Positions 13,864 through 27,213 of a DNA stretch of 64,000 nucleotides are shown one piece after another (the stretch's first letter is position 1; every line of letters starts with the position of its first letter). This DNA is from Dillenia suffruticosa. Lineage: Eukaryota > Streptophyta > Magnoliopsida > Dilleniales > Dilleniaceae. The stretch lies in assembly GCA_033439265.1 (NCBI GenBank), contig JAVTVX010000031.1, forward strand, positions 8,603,501 through 8,667,500, in the 5' to 3' direction. Under the pieces are notes generated by a model. That model was not told the DNA's origin and ran no database searches. It was given only the letters and a program-made list of their open reading frames with translations. Made by a program: the position numbers and the translations under genes.

Positions 13864-16790
13864 ATGGTTGTTGATGTCTTTGGCTATCAATTTGATTGGA
13901 ATTGCAATTATGATCACATGAATGCTGACAATACTGAGCCAATTAATCCAAATGTGATGCTATTTTATGAGTTGCTGAAAAAACTGAACAACCTTTATGG
14001 GATGGGTGTAAAATGCAAACAACATTATCAACTATTTCACAATTGTTAAATTGTAAGTTAGAGTTCAACATGAGTGAGGCATGTTATGATCGCATGAATG
14101 GAATTATATAAAGTATGTTACCTGAAGATTCAAAGTTGACAACCAATTCCTATGGAGTAAAGAAGCTATTAAAAAAACTTGGACTTGGATATGAGAACAT
14201 TGATGTATGTGAAAATTATTGCATGTTATATTATCAAGAAAATCAATAAAAGACAAACTGTTTGATATGTGGTCATTCTCGATATAAAATAAAAAATGTT
14301 GGTACTAGCAGAGAAAAGAAAATTCCAAATAAGGTATTACGATATTTGTCTCTAAAACCAAGCCCACCCAGAAATCAATGTACTGACGATGATATTGTTA
14401 CCCACCCAGCCCATAGTAAAGCGTGTAGTATTTTGATTGTACTCATCTATCTTTTTCCTTTGAATGTCGAAATATGCATTTAGGGTTATGTACGATGGAT
14501 TTAACCCTTTTGGTCAGTCAACCATTCCTTACTGTAGTTGGCTAGTATTTATAATTGTGTACAATTTGTCTCCTATGTATATGAAGCAGTCCTTCATTTT
14601 TCTTAGTCTAATTATCCTGGGCCCAAGAAATCCAAATAGCATTTTGATATATTTTTGATACATTTGATTGAAGAATTGAAAATATTATAAATTAAAAGTG
14701 TTAACATTTATGATATTTCAAAAAAGTAAAACTTTTAAATAAGGGTAGCACTATTATGGACAATAAGTGACTTCCCTACTTATGCGATGTTGTCTGGATG
14801 GAGTACTCATGAAAAGTTAGTCTGCCCTTATTGCATGGAGAACACAAAGTCTTTTGTTCTTCGTAATGGTCGAAAGATTTCATTTTTTATTATCATCGTC
14901 AATTTATTCCTATTGATCATCCATATTGTGAGCAAATGGATAAATTTCTGGAAAGAAAATTTGAGAATGATGAGTCTCCTCCTTGACTATCTGGCGAAGA
15001 GATACTTTATCGAGTATCTTGTCTTCCTAATATTATGTTTGGCACAAAATGCGGTAAGCAAACTATTTAAGAGTTTGGGATCGAACAAAACTGTGAAAAA
15101 GAGTATATTTTGGGAGTTGGCTTATTGGAAAACGTTTCTTATTCATCATAACTTGGATGCAATGCATATTGAGAGAAATGTTTTTAAGAATACGTTTAAC
15201 ACTATTATGGATGTTAAAGGAAAAACCGAGGACAACGTTAAGGCGAGACTGGATTTGGGGTTGTATTGCAAACGACTTGAATTAGATTTGAAAGAAATGA
15301 ATGGGAGGATTTGGAAGCCAAAAGCATCTTACACTTTTGCCTATTCACTTAGTTTATTAAGCCAAGGAGGGAGGACCCGTTCAATACAGATGGATGTACC
15401 TATTTGAGAGATAATATCTGGAACTTTTAATCATTTTTTCATTATATAATCATTTTACAATTATAGTGAAATAATTTGTAGGTGAATGTTTCGATTAAAA
15501 AAGAAAGTGCAAAATCAAGCATGCGTTGAAGATTCCATATGTGAGAACTATATTATTAAGGTGATTTCAACATTTTGCTCCTTTTATTTTGAATCACATG
15601 TTGAACCAAAGTTCACAGGAGCTTCTCGACATGATGATGGGAGCACTGTTCAATTTATGGGGAAATTATCTATTTTTTCTCAATCTGGTCGAGCAATTGC
15701 TTCTATCTAAATCAAAATACAAGGATGCAGTCATATATGTTTTGTTGAATTGTATTGAACTTAATGAATTTATAGAGTAAGTATGTTGATTTACTTTTGG
15801 AATCGATTGAAATTTATTAGTGAATGACGTGTGATATCATTCTTTTGATTAGGATATTTGATGATATTGTTAGGCAACAAAATTCCAACATTACAGACGA
15901 GCAACTAGAAAAAATACGTGAACAAGAATTCGAAAGTTGGTTAAGGTGATTTGTACATAGATCATTCTCTTTGCATGTATTGACTCATTTCAAAGTATAC
16001 CTATGTCATTATTTGATCTAACTATGTTATATTTATTTCTTTTATTAATATGTATTCGATGAGAGAAATTCTGTTCATAAAAATATAATGGATATAGCAA
16101 AAGGGCCATCACACGCAGTGAAATGTTATAAAAGTTATTTTGTAAATGGTTTCAAATTTTACACACATGCATATGGACCGGATAAATTAACAATGAATAG
16201 TGGTGTATGCATTAAAGGGAGTTGTTACAATGAATTTAAACGTGACTTCTAAGGCATGTTGATTGATATCGTTAAATTGGAGTACTTTGGTGTTAGTAAC
16301 AGGCTAGTATTGTTTAACTGCATTTGGTATGATACTGAAAAAAGAGTTAGGGTGCATCCTCATCACAGTTTTGTCAAAGTTAATCTAAATTGAGGCTGCA
16401 TTCTAATAAGTCTTTTATGTTGGCATTATAAATACAACAAGTTTACTACACACTATACCCTTCCCAGAAGAGAGAGAGAAGTGACTGTTGGGTTATATGT
16501 AAAACTAAGTCACGGGGTCAGCAAATGATGGTGTTAAGCTCCTGATTATATCTGAAACCTTTTATCAAGAAGATGAACCATCAATTCCTATACTTGTGGA
16601 GCATACAACTGAATTTGATGATAAAAGAATTCTAATTGTTGATGAGATGGAAGAGGTTAATGGAAGTGAAGCACCCAACAAGAAGACAACCACTTTGATT
16701 TGTTAGTGGATGTAGAAGAAGAAGTTTAGTCTTCAGAAACAAAAGAGAATGAAGAAATTGATTTTGATGGTATTGAAGATGACATGGAAT
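13864..16790 (+). pseudogene. TNP2-type CACTA transposase pseudogene
   Basis: A CACTA transposase in successive broken segments. 13930-14240 gives MLFYELLKKLNNLYG, then KKLLKKLGLGYENIDV and CENYCMLYY, which is the N-terminal part of the TNP2 (Transposase_21) region. 14262-14660 gives a CxxC-type LICGHSRYK, then VLRYLSLKP, YDGFNPFGQS and LIILGPRNPN. 14787-15290 gives LSGWSTHEKLVCPYC, IFWELAYWKTF and NLDAMHIERNVF. 15486-15780 resembles the DUF4218 part (SICENYIIKVISTFC, YVLLNCIELNEFI). 15850-16400 resembles DUF4216 (GPSHAVKCYKSYFVNGFKF, VVLF-like LVLFNCIWYD). An acidic tail ends near 16790. Domain order is complete, but many stops and frameshifts separate the segments. In En/Spm elements this product cuts at the termini. 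Family assignment rests on motifs recognised by eye. Confidence 0.85.
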
Positions 16791-17039
16791 GATTAGATAT
16801 TTGTTTCACTTATATGTTTGTAGGTATTGATTTTATGGCGTATACTTCTGTTTGTATGGATTTTGAAATTATGGTATATTTATTTCTTATTGATGTTATC
16901 ATGTATTTATTTCTTAATCAAATTTGGATTTCTTTATTTTTGTTGCATTCATTTGTTGGAGTCATATAAAAGTTGTCTACAACTTTTAAATATGAAATAT
17001 TTATTATATCTCTTTGTTTTGTTCTTCAATTTGTATTTT

Positions 17040-17460
17040 CTATTCTATTGCAGATAAAAAGAGATTATTCGGGGCAGTAGATCTACCTTTAGGGGAAGCT
17101 CCAAAAGAGACACGGATAGTAGTCGAGGGTCTTTGCATGGAAGTCATATTCCGGAAACCATTGATCCTAAACTTGTTCATTCTATTATTGTGGATATTAA
17201 GGGACATCTTACAGGGGCATGACCTACTTGGCTCATGGTTCGAAAGGAGACAAAAGATGGGTTTTGGAAGAAATTTCATGTTAGAATTTATTTAGAAAAA
17301 CAATTTATTTACGATTGAAGCAAAATTTCTGGAAAAATAACATGCATGGATTTCTTTGAGCTTTGTCTTCATTCTCGTGCTTAAAATAGAGTTGAAATAT
17401 ACTATTGCTTCTTTAGCATAGCTTTATCTGCATACCATCTTCACGAGGACTATAAATTTT
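17040..17460 (+). pseudogene. En/Spm second gene, N-terminal part (TNPA-like)
   Basis: One frame reads PETIDPKLVHSIIVDIKGHL, then TWLMVRKETKDGFWKKFHV with a stop inside. This resembles the region of plant Ptta/En/Spm transposase proteins in which a W-x(6-8)-W-x-x-F pattern precedes a basic stretch. It follows the TNP2 pseudogene on the same strand, as the second gene does in many CACTA elements. The coding part breaks off around 17460. The continuation appears at 30270, beyond two retrotransposon insertions. The assignment is tentative because the similarity is short. Confidence 0.45.
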
Positions 17461-19060
17461 AATAATATGTTAAAAGGTGTTGGCATAAACTGTATAAATC
17501 TGTCATAAGGCCTTACATGTTCGGATGTGCCGTGTCATAAGCCCTTACATGAGAATACAGTGGAAATTGGTCCACCCGATATGCATGCGAAGGACCTGTT
17601 AGCAAAAAAATCTCCAACGAGCTCTGTTATGACTTCCCTTCCTTAACTACCTGCGAATTACCTTTCAGAAAAGCAATGGAAAATGTCTTCCTGACATGAT
17701 CATGGGTAACTATCCACTAATATTTCAGCTCTTCAAAAACCTCGACTGCTGAAGAAGGTCTCCATTGCCAAAGAGCTTCCTCTTTTGCTGTCATGATCAA
17801 CTCATATCATCCACATTAGGTGCATGATCCAAAGCTTGAAGAGAAATCATAAATGTTCATTGACAACCCTTGCCTCTTTATACCAACCCTTCGTTGCCAA
17901 AAAATAAAATGACATTTCAAGGAAATATAACATTACTGTCGCTGTTCATATATTTGTGTGGTTAAGGAGTAGTTAAAACATTCTTCTAAATTAAAAAAGA
18001 AAAAAAAATAATCAAAACATTAAACTCCAATCACAACAAATTGCAACATAAATAAATAAATAAATCAAAAGATGAAAAATCAATAGTTTACTTTCAGCTT
18101 ATAAGAAAACATGGAAGGCGCCTTAGCACTTAAAAAAGAAATAAAAACAGAAACAGAAACATAGAAAGCGAAGGAAATCGCATAATCATTCTAAATTTCA
18201 AGCACAAACTACAAGATAAAGTAACTTTGAGATTGGGGTCTCCAGATGCTTGGCTGAGAAGTCATGCACTCATCCTCAAACAATCTCCTCTTTATATCTT
18301 GGTCCCGCCACCTCTTTTTCCTCTTCTGGACAACATTTTAAGGTGAAATTTGGCAGCCCATTTACCACTAGCCCTGTGAAACGTGAGACGATGGCTTCCT
18401 TATCAGTGCCTAGCTATGAAATGAATCCCTTTACTCTAAATCTGCATGAGTCCTTAATCGTGGAAAATACTTCACACTTAATACTTCAAAGGCCCATCAA
18501 ATTCCACCTATTACCTTCTCAGGCAAACATGCAGCAGCCATAAGTATCTACGCACACAGAAAATGAAAAAGAACGGCAATTCTCATCTATAGCCAGCCCA
18601 TTTTGTTAAGCATTGTATGAACCCCCAAAAAAAAATTATAAAGGCATCTGAGAACCAAATTTTTCCAGGACAAACCAAGCATGAAATTATCAACACTCAA
18701 CATGAAAAGATCACATAAAGTACAAAATGTTAAAATCAAGATAGATCTTTCACTATTTCATATTTTTCTAAGCTACTTTCACAAACTTCTGCATTGTATT
18801 CAAGCACTTGGACATCATGATTTGTCATTCCTTAAATTCTGCTGAAGGTTTTCATATAAACCAACAAACATTTTTTTTATATGTGGAAATTATTGAATCT
18901 AAATTGGATTAAAATCACTTAACTCTTTTCGACAGTTGGATATTCTTAATTTAGAAGATGTCATGAAATTGGATCACCTTCTCTTGTTCACAATCCAAAT
19001 ACGTTGGTGATAATGATCAACAAATTCAAACCCTTCTTCCACCCCATGTTATCTCTGTTT
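17461..19060. other. CACTA interior of unknown origin
   Basis: This stretch has a more even base composition than its neighbours. Minus-strand reading of 17640-17800 gives EEALWQWRPSSAVEVFEELK, and plus-strand 18250-18543 is a 97-codon ORF containing FKVKFGSPFTTSPVKRE. I recognise neither. CACTA elements often carry captured host-gene fragments, and this could be one, but it could equally be transposon intron or flank of the copia insertion. Confidence 0.3.
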
Positions 19061-19395
19061 CTTAAATGTGAAAAAATGCACTCTCTTTCTCACTCTCTAT
19101 CTTCACATACAAATGAAAAATGTGGCTTTTCCTCCTTTTTGTTTTGTTAATTCACGTCCATCCATCTCAACAAGAAGAAGAGCCTTTCCTTTTTTTTGCT
19201 CCCCTACGTTGAGCCCCCAAAAACCAAAAATTCATTTTTCTTCTTTTGAGAGTTAGAGAGCAGAGGGAGTTAAGGGAGTTCGAGAAGGGAGTTTTATTTT
19301 ATTAACCACCATCTCCCCATTTGAAATTCAAACAAATGTTTAAATGTGTTTGGGACGGGTCACCCTCATGGGCAGACCAGTCCCATTTTCTAACA
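19061..19395 (-). repeat. Copia 3' LTR, start of U3 (extent uncertain)
   Basis: Reading the minus strand down from 19395, the sequence starts TGTTAGAAAATGGGAC directly after a purine tract, as the 3' LTR of a copia element should. An AATAAAATAAAAC stretch that could act as a TATA region lies about 90 bp in. The inner end is not defined because no second LTR copy remains to compare. Confidence 0.5.
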
Positions 19396-22300
19396 TCTCT
19401 CACTCGCACATGAGGGCTAGACTCGCATACAACATGATTATTACAATCAAACACCAATTTCATACAGGCAAGTGGATCTTGAGACCTGCGAGAATAATAA
19501 GAGATCTAGAGTTATACACCGGTTAAAGATATATAGCAGCTCATCATCAATGTAGGAACATCTTATCTCGCTATACCTCATACCTTTTTTATTATACAAA
19601 GTCAATGTATCTCTCATCCCTAAGAAAACAATGTAAGGGAAAACTTGATTCAATCCCAATCATGTATTCACAATTACGTCTCTAAACACTAAATTATAAA
19701 TATAATTGATCGGTTGGTGAATATAGAGCAATGTGTCAGTCAAAAACAGTCTTTCTTTCATGTTACTAACTTTCGATCTTATCTTAGCCATTTTTCTAAA
19801 CATGTACCGTCAAACCGAATCAACCATGATTAATTGATAACATGCTAAAATAGTAACACCAAGATAAAATCTCAAGAGACAGACAAAAGTCCTAAAGGTA
19901 TAAATTGAGATTAAATATGAACCTCCGAGTCTAACACAATGAGATGAAAAGGGATGCATCATCTCATTATCCGTATGGTCACATAAGTACACGTGGTATG
20001 AAACACGTACTACGATACGCTATCTTCCTATCTTGAAGCGTATGTCTTATTTCTTAAAAAAAGGCATCGTACAGGTTTTAGTCCAAATGCACACAACTCT
20101 TGACTTGAGTTTCCTTTCTTACATGTCCTCAAGAAAATCTCACAATATCAAGGAAAAACTCACACATGGTTATTCGATAAGTCCAATGAATTGTGGGGAA
20201 TCTATTTCGATTATTGCATATTTATATACAATCGATAATCTCATCTTAGTACTTAATTAATGCGGCATATATATGTGTTAATCCACCATAAATTAGCATA
20301 CCCTCTCATCTACATATCACACAGACATTAACGACGATTGTTCATATGAGACAACCAATCTCAAAACTTATCCGACATACTTTCAATGTAGACACCCGAA
20401 TTTTGGACACAAAAACCAAAATTCAAATGTTATCGAATATGACCATTACATCATATATACTATATATATGATTACAATCGCAATCACAGTACTGTTATAA
20501 TAATCTACGTAGCTCTAGAAACCCAACATGTCATACAAACATGTCTTTAGGTACTGGATTTGTAAACGGATCAGTCACCCTCAAATGCGTAAACATATAA
20601 TTCGTTGTCATTTTCCTCTTTGCAATCATGTCTCTAACAAGATTGATTTTTGTGTCTATATGTTTGGTTTGTCTTCATATTTAGAGTCTCTCGCATGAGC
20701 AATAGTTGACTTATTGTCACTAAGTCATGACTCTTACTGAATTGTTTACCACTCCCAAATATTACAAAAATCTATACAATAAAATATCTCTTGAATTACG
20801 AAATTACAGACCACAAATTCTACTTTCATTATAGAAAGAGATACACATGTATGTTTATTGCTACTCCATGAGATAGCGCTATCATTGAGCAGGCAAATAT
20901 AACCAGAGGTAAGTTTTTTCTCATCTAAATCACCTCTCCAATTACCGTCATGTATCATTTCAATACGAAATTGTTTCCTTAATTATAAAGGAAATAATTT
21001 GCAGTTCCATTCAGATATCTTAATATCTAATTCATATCAATCCAATCATTATTTCCTAGATTGGACATATAACTGCTGACCAAACCTACAACATGACAAA
21101 TATTGGGATGAATACACATCATAACGTACTTCAAACTCCCAACTATGCTAATATGTTATATTCTGGACATTTCATTTATTTATCAGAAGTTTTAGGGTAT
21201 TGCATTACTTGAACTATCGTCTTTACTTACAGGAGTATTAACGGGTTTGCAGTTTTTAACTTCAAGTTCCAGAGATTTTACAATGTAAAACTATTGAGAT
21301 AATCTTAATAATCTCTTGAAACGATATCTATGGATTTTAATTTCCAATCTACCTTAATCCATATCTTTCATATCAAAATTGGAATACAACCATTTCAAAA
21401 TCTGAAAGACATTTCTTATTATTCGCAACTAACAATATGTTCTCGACATATAGGGATAGAATTATAAAATCATTATCGGATATCTCAACATAGGCACAAT
21501 TGTTTTCATTCATCATAACGAAATCGTAAGATATCACACTTTTATGAAATCTTAAATACCACTGTCCAGAAAACTGTTTAAAGTTATAAATTGATCTATT
21601 CAATTTATATGCTCTGTTTTCCTAGCCTTCAATGACAAAACCCTCTGGTTGTGCCATATAAGACTTCTTCCTTAAGTTCTCAACTGAGAAAAGCAGTCTT
21701 CACATCTATCTGATATAGTTCTAAATCCAAATTGACCACTATTGCTAACAGTAGGCGAAAGAAGGTAGATTTCATTACCGGGAAAAGGTTTTCATAATCA
21801 GTATCTGTTTAGAAAATGTAACCTTTTACTATCAGTTACTCTTTTACCTCTCAATGTTCTATCTACTCTACACTTGGTTTTATGAACTCACTTGTTCACA
21901 ATAATTTTATACCCCAATAGAAATTCAACCAATTCCAATATATAATTAGATTTCAATGACTCCAATTCTTTTTCTTCATCCATTGCTTTTATCTGCTCAT
22001 CTTTGACAAAACTAAATGGAGCCTAATCTATATTTTAAGCTCTTTTTTATACTCTGGAAAAATAATAAATACGTGTCCCTTTATTCTCAAAATAGTGTCT
22101 GGGTATACTTTTCATAAAACTTTTCTGAGTTTATAACTCAATTAGATTGTTAGAATTTAAATCTCTCATATTGGAATTAACATTATTCTAATGATCCATT
22201 ATAGATAGAGTTATCTTATGAATTAACTAATTCAAATAAAATGTCTATATCCTTCACATCACCTCTATTGGGAAATGCATTCTCCAAAAAATGTGGTATC

Positions 22301-24063
22301 CATGATTCAATCTCTGCTATAGTACCATTTTCTCGTTCACCAATGAATACTTAACTTTTAGACTGGTTGAAGTATTTTCTAAAAACACTCTTACTTCTAC
22401 AGGGACTAAATTTTCCAAACTTATTGGAAAAATCTTAAATATAGTCAGCCAATCCCCAAGACTTGAGGTTATTCAAACTCAATTTTCTACCAGTCCAAAG
22501 TTCATATAATGTCAATGATACTAATTTTGAAGGCACTTTGTTCAAAATATAACCCGTAGTTAACAAGATATCACCCCAAAAAGAAATCGATAAGTTAACC
22601 TGCACCATCATAAATTTTGTCATATCCAACAATATCCTATTCTTTTTTACTACAATACCATTTTGCTGAGGTGTTTAAGAAATGCTCAAATATCAGATTA
22701 TGCTTCTTTCATTACATAGATTCTTAATCCGATCTGATAGATATTTACACCATCTATCAATTCGATTCTCTAACCTGCTCATATAATGTATAAAATACTC
22801 AAGTGTTTCAGACTTGTGAGAAATTAAATAGATACAACCAAATGACGAGAGTCATCTATGAACGTAATGAAACACAAAATTCCATATCTTCTTGCCTTCA
22901 AACTCATTAAACCACAAATATCCAAATAGACTAACAGCAATAGAATTCAGCTCAAATGGCCTTTCCAAATAGTTTTCTCACCATTTTGCAAACATGACAA
23001 TGTTCAATTTAATAGTTAAACATTCGTCCATTATCTTGCAAAATTATAAAATCATTTACAAATTGTCCATAATCATTACAAGTCATTCAAATGTAAATTC
23101 ACTTTATTTTTATGAGAATTCAAAACATAGCCAAACTCCAAAAGAATAAAAGCAGAAAAGATTTCGTCGTATTTCGGACATGCAGAGAACATCACGTAAA
23201 ATAAGAGTTTTGCTACTTTGTAATTTCAATTTATAAGTGTCTATTTTTCTAACCTCTATTATTGTATTATTCTCCACATCGATCTATTACCAACTAAGAG
23301 GCATTCAACAAAAATCTTCAAGTGTCTCTTAGTATATTCTTATCTCTAGAGTTGTTATTTTGTGATCTTCCTTTATTCTTCTTTCCTTTCTTGCGTTCGT
23401 TCCAGTCCTTTCATACTTAGAGTTCGAAACTCTCTTAGAATTTGACTCTGTAATAAAAGTATTAGTTATGAATCTTGCAGCACTAAGCCGCTCATCCTCA
23501 AACTTAACGTGGAGAGTAATATCTGAGAAAGTTTTCATACTATTATTGTGAGTCAAACTAACTTTCAAATGCTTTCACTTGACAAGAAAAGATCGGATCA
23601 AAATTTAAACTTTCTATTTATTGGAGATGACATGATCAGCTGACTACTACTCTTTAATCATATTAAACATGAATCTTAAATATTATTTGATACTGTGACA
23701 ATATCACTTTTCATAGATATCAAATATTATGGTCATTTATCTAAGAAGAGTTACTGGTACCTCTATGTTTTACCATGAGATGCACCCAGATATCATGAGC
23801 AGTCACACATTGCTCACACTATGGTATCATGTCATCAATCACAGGCTAATCAGTGTTACACGAACAGTAGAAAATTTCATTTTTCATACCTGGTAAACCT
23901 CTTGTTCTCTCCTTTATGGAGCAACATTGCCACTATTAAGGTCTTACATGACATATTTGATACCTTCCAAGATATCTTATTCTTTCAACACATTTCAAAT
24001 TTTATGGCATCATATCTCATGATTGTCGCCATTCAATTTGTCATTTCTATTCAAAACCCCTAA
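19396..24063 (-). mobile_element. Ty1/copia retrotransposon, degraded
   Basis: A minus-strand copia polyprotein remnant in the normal order gag, integrase, reverse transcriptase, RNase H. Gag lies about 23330-24063 (reads LNGDN, TAHDIWVHL, then MKVSLTHNNSMKTFSDI and FEDERLSAARF). Integrase lies about 22435-23060 (MLDMTKFMMVQVNLSISFWG, ILNKVPSKLVS, YELWTGRKLSL). Reverse transcriptase lies about 21373-21800 (SIYNFKQFSGQWYLRFH, then FIILSLYVENILLVAN, where the catalytic YVDD is YVEN). RNase H lies about 20500-20960 (GDLDEKKLTSGYICLLND, ISWSSNKHTCVSLSIMKVEF) and ends in VTDPFTNPVPKDMF. A 1.1-kb non-coding stretch separates pol from a polypurine-like GAGTGAGAGA and the start of the 3' LTR at 19395 (TGTTAGAAAATGGG). 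The 5' LTR is not identifiable. It lies inside the CACTA element and is inactive. Confidence 0.85.
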
Positions 24064-24569
24064 TTATGGATTTTGATATTATGGTTTGAGTTTCTAAGAG
24101 GGTGGACACTTATACAAATGCTCATATTATGATGACCCACTATTCAGGTATCGCACCCCCAGCAAAAGGAGATAAATAAGCAAATGCGAAAACAATCAAC
24201 CTAATTAAAATGCGACGTCTGGATTCGCGACAGCCACACTCCCCGTGTGTGATAACACAGAAGGAGATTTATATTAAAAATAAATAAATCGCTTGTTCTT
24301 TCCATATAAAATCACAAGGTCTCCCCAATTTAGTGACTATTTAGCCACCTGGGGTAACATGATAAAGATTAATATGACACTTCTATTATCAAACAAGTTG
24401 CATCAATGGCCCTCTTGGCTGCCCAGCATAACATACTATAATATATAAATATCATATCCACAAAACTATATACAATACGTTTCCATGTGTCAAAACTATA
24501 CATGTTTATCGAAATACATCCCAAACTACTAACGTGAAAATAAATAATTACATGCCTCAAACAAACTAA
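24064..24569. other. Unassigned junction between copia and gypsy
   Basis: No coding similarity seen. From 24211 the plus strand reads TGCGACGTCTGGATTCGCGA and then a CCACACTCCCCGTGTGTGA block. This resembles in layout the heads of gypsy LTRs (TGTCACGCCCC, then a CCGCCCGTTG block), so a fragment of a different LTR may sit here. The gypsy reverse transcriptase stops abruptly at about 24570. Confidence 0.3.
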
Positions 24570-25360
24570 ATATCGGTTTTTATGGTGACTTTGTTCAACT
24601 GTCTGTAATCCACACAAAACCTAAGTGTACTATTTTTTTTCTTTACAAACAACATCGGAGCGCCCCAAGGTAAAGTGCTCGGTGAATAAACCCCTTGTCT
24701 AGGAGTTCCTGCAACTAAATCTTAAACTCTCTCAGTTCCGCAAGCGCCATTCTATACAGCGGAATAGAAATAGGATTGGTCCCCAGTACTAGATCAATCT
24801 CGAAATCAAACTCCCGAACTGATGGTAATCTGGGAAGCTCCTTGGGGAATACCTCTGAAAAATCCTACACCACAGGTACCTCCTCAAGTCTTGGTCCCTC
24901 AACGGTAGTGTTGACAACATAAGCCAGATAAGCTGCACTATTATGGCGTACCAAGTGTCTGGCCTTCATAACAGATAGAATACAGTGGGGTAACTCATCT
25001 CTCGTCCCAGAATACTGACAGTGGCTGTCCAGACCTCCGAAACTCAACCTCCTTCGTGAAATAATCCACGGAAGCCCAATATAAACTCAGCCAATCCATC
25101 CCTAGAATGGAGTCAAAATCCATGATAGGGAGTGGAATCAGATCTGTCTCTAATACTGTCTCCCTAATACCGACCTCACAGCCCTGATAAACTGTATCTC
25201 GAATGATATGCTTATCAAGAGGAGTAACTATCATAATCTCCTCATCAAGTGGCAAGAGAGGTCTATTAGAATGGCGAGCGAATGTGTCGCTCACATATGA
25301 AAATTTTGACTCGGTATCTATAAGAATACAGGCGTCGATACCAAATATTCGCATGGTACC
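24570..25360 (-). pseudogene. Gypsy protease and partial reverse transcriptase
   Basis: Protease is an open 119-codon segment (24995-25354) with FGIDACILIDTES, FARHSNRP and LGMDWLSLYWASVDY. The usual catalytic DSG/DTG reads DTE, so activity is doubtful. After a frameshift near 25030, a segment VNTTVEGPRLEEVPVV leads into the reverse transcriptase entry: FPKELPRLPSVREFDFEIDL, then [15 protein letters not shown], a stop, and [15 protein letters not shown]. The sequence ends here, before the catalytic YxDD motif. Order and spacing are normal for Ty3/gypsy pol. RNase H, integrase and any chromodomain are missing. Confidence 0.85.
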
Positions 25361-25524
25361 TAAATGTGAGGAAGGGAAAGAGATTAAAGATATTTAAAAT
25401 GCGAAAAAAAGTAGACAAATTCATACATATATCAAACTAGTTAAGTTTCTAAAACTTTAACTAATCAAAACTGTATATTGACATCATGATATACAAAAAG
25501 CTCATATAGAAATACAACAAAAGT

Positions 25525-26953
25525 ACTACACTGAGGGATCTATGGGAAGATTACCCATAATAATATTAGGATTTGCCTGTACGTCCTCCTACGTCATCGC
25601 AAACACATGAGCCTGGGCCCTAGGCTGCTGTCGCCGCGGTCCTGGCACTGTGTTACTCCTGGCTGTAATTCGAGGAGCGGTAAGAGCTGAGTGCACAGGT
25701 GCCTCCTACTGGCCTATGCCAAAAGTACCTGTACGAATCTGCAAAGTCGATCCTTCTTGACCTAAATCTGGGCAGACACTCCTAACGTAACCTTATTTCC
25801 CACACTGGAAGCAAGTAACTGGTACTCTACATGCCCCAAAGACATGGTGGCTGCTGCATCTACAGCAGAAAGGCTGTTTTTGTGTAGTAGACTGTATAGA
25901 GATACTAGGGCCGGTGCCCCAAAACCCTGTGGTCAAGGCCCTTGTCCCAATCCTGCTGGTCTAAAGCTAGAAGAACCTTCAAGACATCTAAAACCTCTAC
26001 TCCTCTTCGAAGACTGTCCACCTTGTGACCAGTCTTCCTCTTCTGGTGACTCTCCCTCTGTCGAGCCTCAGCTTGGACGATCTCCTCTGCCTAATATGCT
26101 GAATCAATCACCTCTAATAGTATAAAAGAGAGAGTCAATGTCATATACTTTCTGATACTCAATTGGAGGTTATCTTCAAACTTGAACCTCAACTGAGCTG
26201 GTGTAGCCATGTCGGGCACAAAAGCCGCTAGTCGTCTAAGCTCAGCCTCGTACTCTAAAACTGGCCTTGTCCCCTGGCGTAAGTGCAGGAACTCCGTCCT
26301 CATCCGGTCCTACTGGAACAGGGTGAAATACTTGCGGTCGAACTCTCGTAGAAAGTCCTCCCACCGCAGGGTCTATATAGCACTGTCATAGATAGCCTCC
26401 CATCATGAGAGGGCATTTTCGTCGAAGAGTCTCTTAACAACTCTCAATCTGAGCTCCTTTGACAACTCCAAATTCGTAAGGATCCTACGAGTCCTGTTGA
26501 TCTAGTACTTTGCCGCTACGGCATCACTGGATCCTCAAAAGTCTGTGCATCCGAGCTGCCGAGACTCTTTCACCAACCGAGTGAGCTCGTGGATGCGGCT
26601 CAAAATAGCCGACGTCTCATCGGTCGGAGAAGAAACAAAAGGGCCGAACACCGAAGGAGGAACCGGTGCTGTAGGTACAGGTATGGCCGTAGGTGCAGTC
26701 GCTGGAGTCTGTAGTGGAGGCGGTAGCATCTGCATCTCATACTATACCACTCCTGCCACTGCCTCAAGGTATCGAGTGGTGGTGGAGGAATCTCGGTTGT
26801 ACCAGCCTGTGGAGGTGCTGGGGGTGGCACTGGAGAAGGTGCGTGAGTAGAAGAAGCACCCTCCGGTGCTCGTGGATCCTCAAGTGCCCTAGAAGCCTTA
26901 GGCACTGAGGGACTCTCTAGTGGTGCACCGCGTCTACCACATCTAGGCGGCAT
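25525..26953 (-). pseudogene. Gypsy gag pseudogene
   Basis: The start at 26953 reads MPPRCGRRGAPLES, followed by a Pro/Ala-rich N-terminal region and EIPPPPLDTLRQWQEWY, matching the intact gag at 52702 (EVPPPSLEAFRQVYEWY). The core is seen as SAILSRIHELTRLVKESRQLG (26535-26735) and TEFLHLRQGTRPVLEYEAEL with FKFEDNLQLSIRKYM (26091-26303). Near 25790-25840 the zinc knuckle reads CFQCGK, then a stop, then GYVRSVC: the knuckle His is Tyr and a stop interrupts it. It ends near 25525 with a segment like VFAMT. Several frameshifts and stops make it non-functional. Confidence 0.85.
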
Positions 26954-27001
26954 AATTCTACAAAGAAAGCACCGTTTCTTTAGATACAAGCATGGATTAG
27001 C

Positions 27002-27022
27002 GTTAGTTACCGGGTAACTAAC
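27002..27022 (-). promoter_or_regulatory. Leader hairpin between PBS and gag
   Basis: The plus strand reads GTTAGTTACC-G-GGTAACTAAC, a near-perfect 21-bp palindrome 50 bp upstream (minus sense) of the gag start. The equivalent site of the intact element (52615-52638) carries TTAGTTA...TAACTA after the same purine run. It is a candidate RNA dimerisation or packaging signal. Confidence 0.5.
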
Positions 27023-27194
27023 CTCCTAAAAAATAGAATTCGAGTTATAAATGAAGGCATTCGAATGCGGAATTATGGAATGTATGCCTATGACCGTGTA
27101 CAAGACTTTAAATGACTGTATAAAACTCTCTAATACATTCAAGACTTTTAAACGTACTTGGGAAGACTTTTAATACTATCTTTTCTCCAACCTG

Positions 27195-27207
27195 GCTCTG
27201 ATACCAA
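27195..27207 (-). other. Primer-binding site, initiator Met tRNA
   Basis: On the minus strand this reads TTGGTATCAGAGC, six bases from the LTR end at 27214. This is the standard plant retrotransposon site complementary to the initiator-Met tRNA 3' end. Confidence 0.9.
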
Positions 27208-27213
27208 TAGAAC

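Noticed and set aside
24995-25354. 119-codon minus ORF as a domesticated retroviral-like protease
   Set aside because: It is flanked in order by degraded gag and RT of the same element, its active-site triad is altered to DTE, and the frame breaks right after it.
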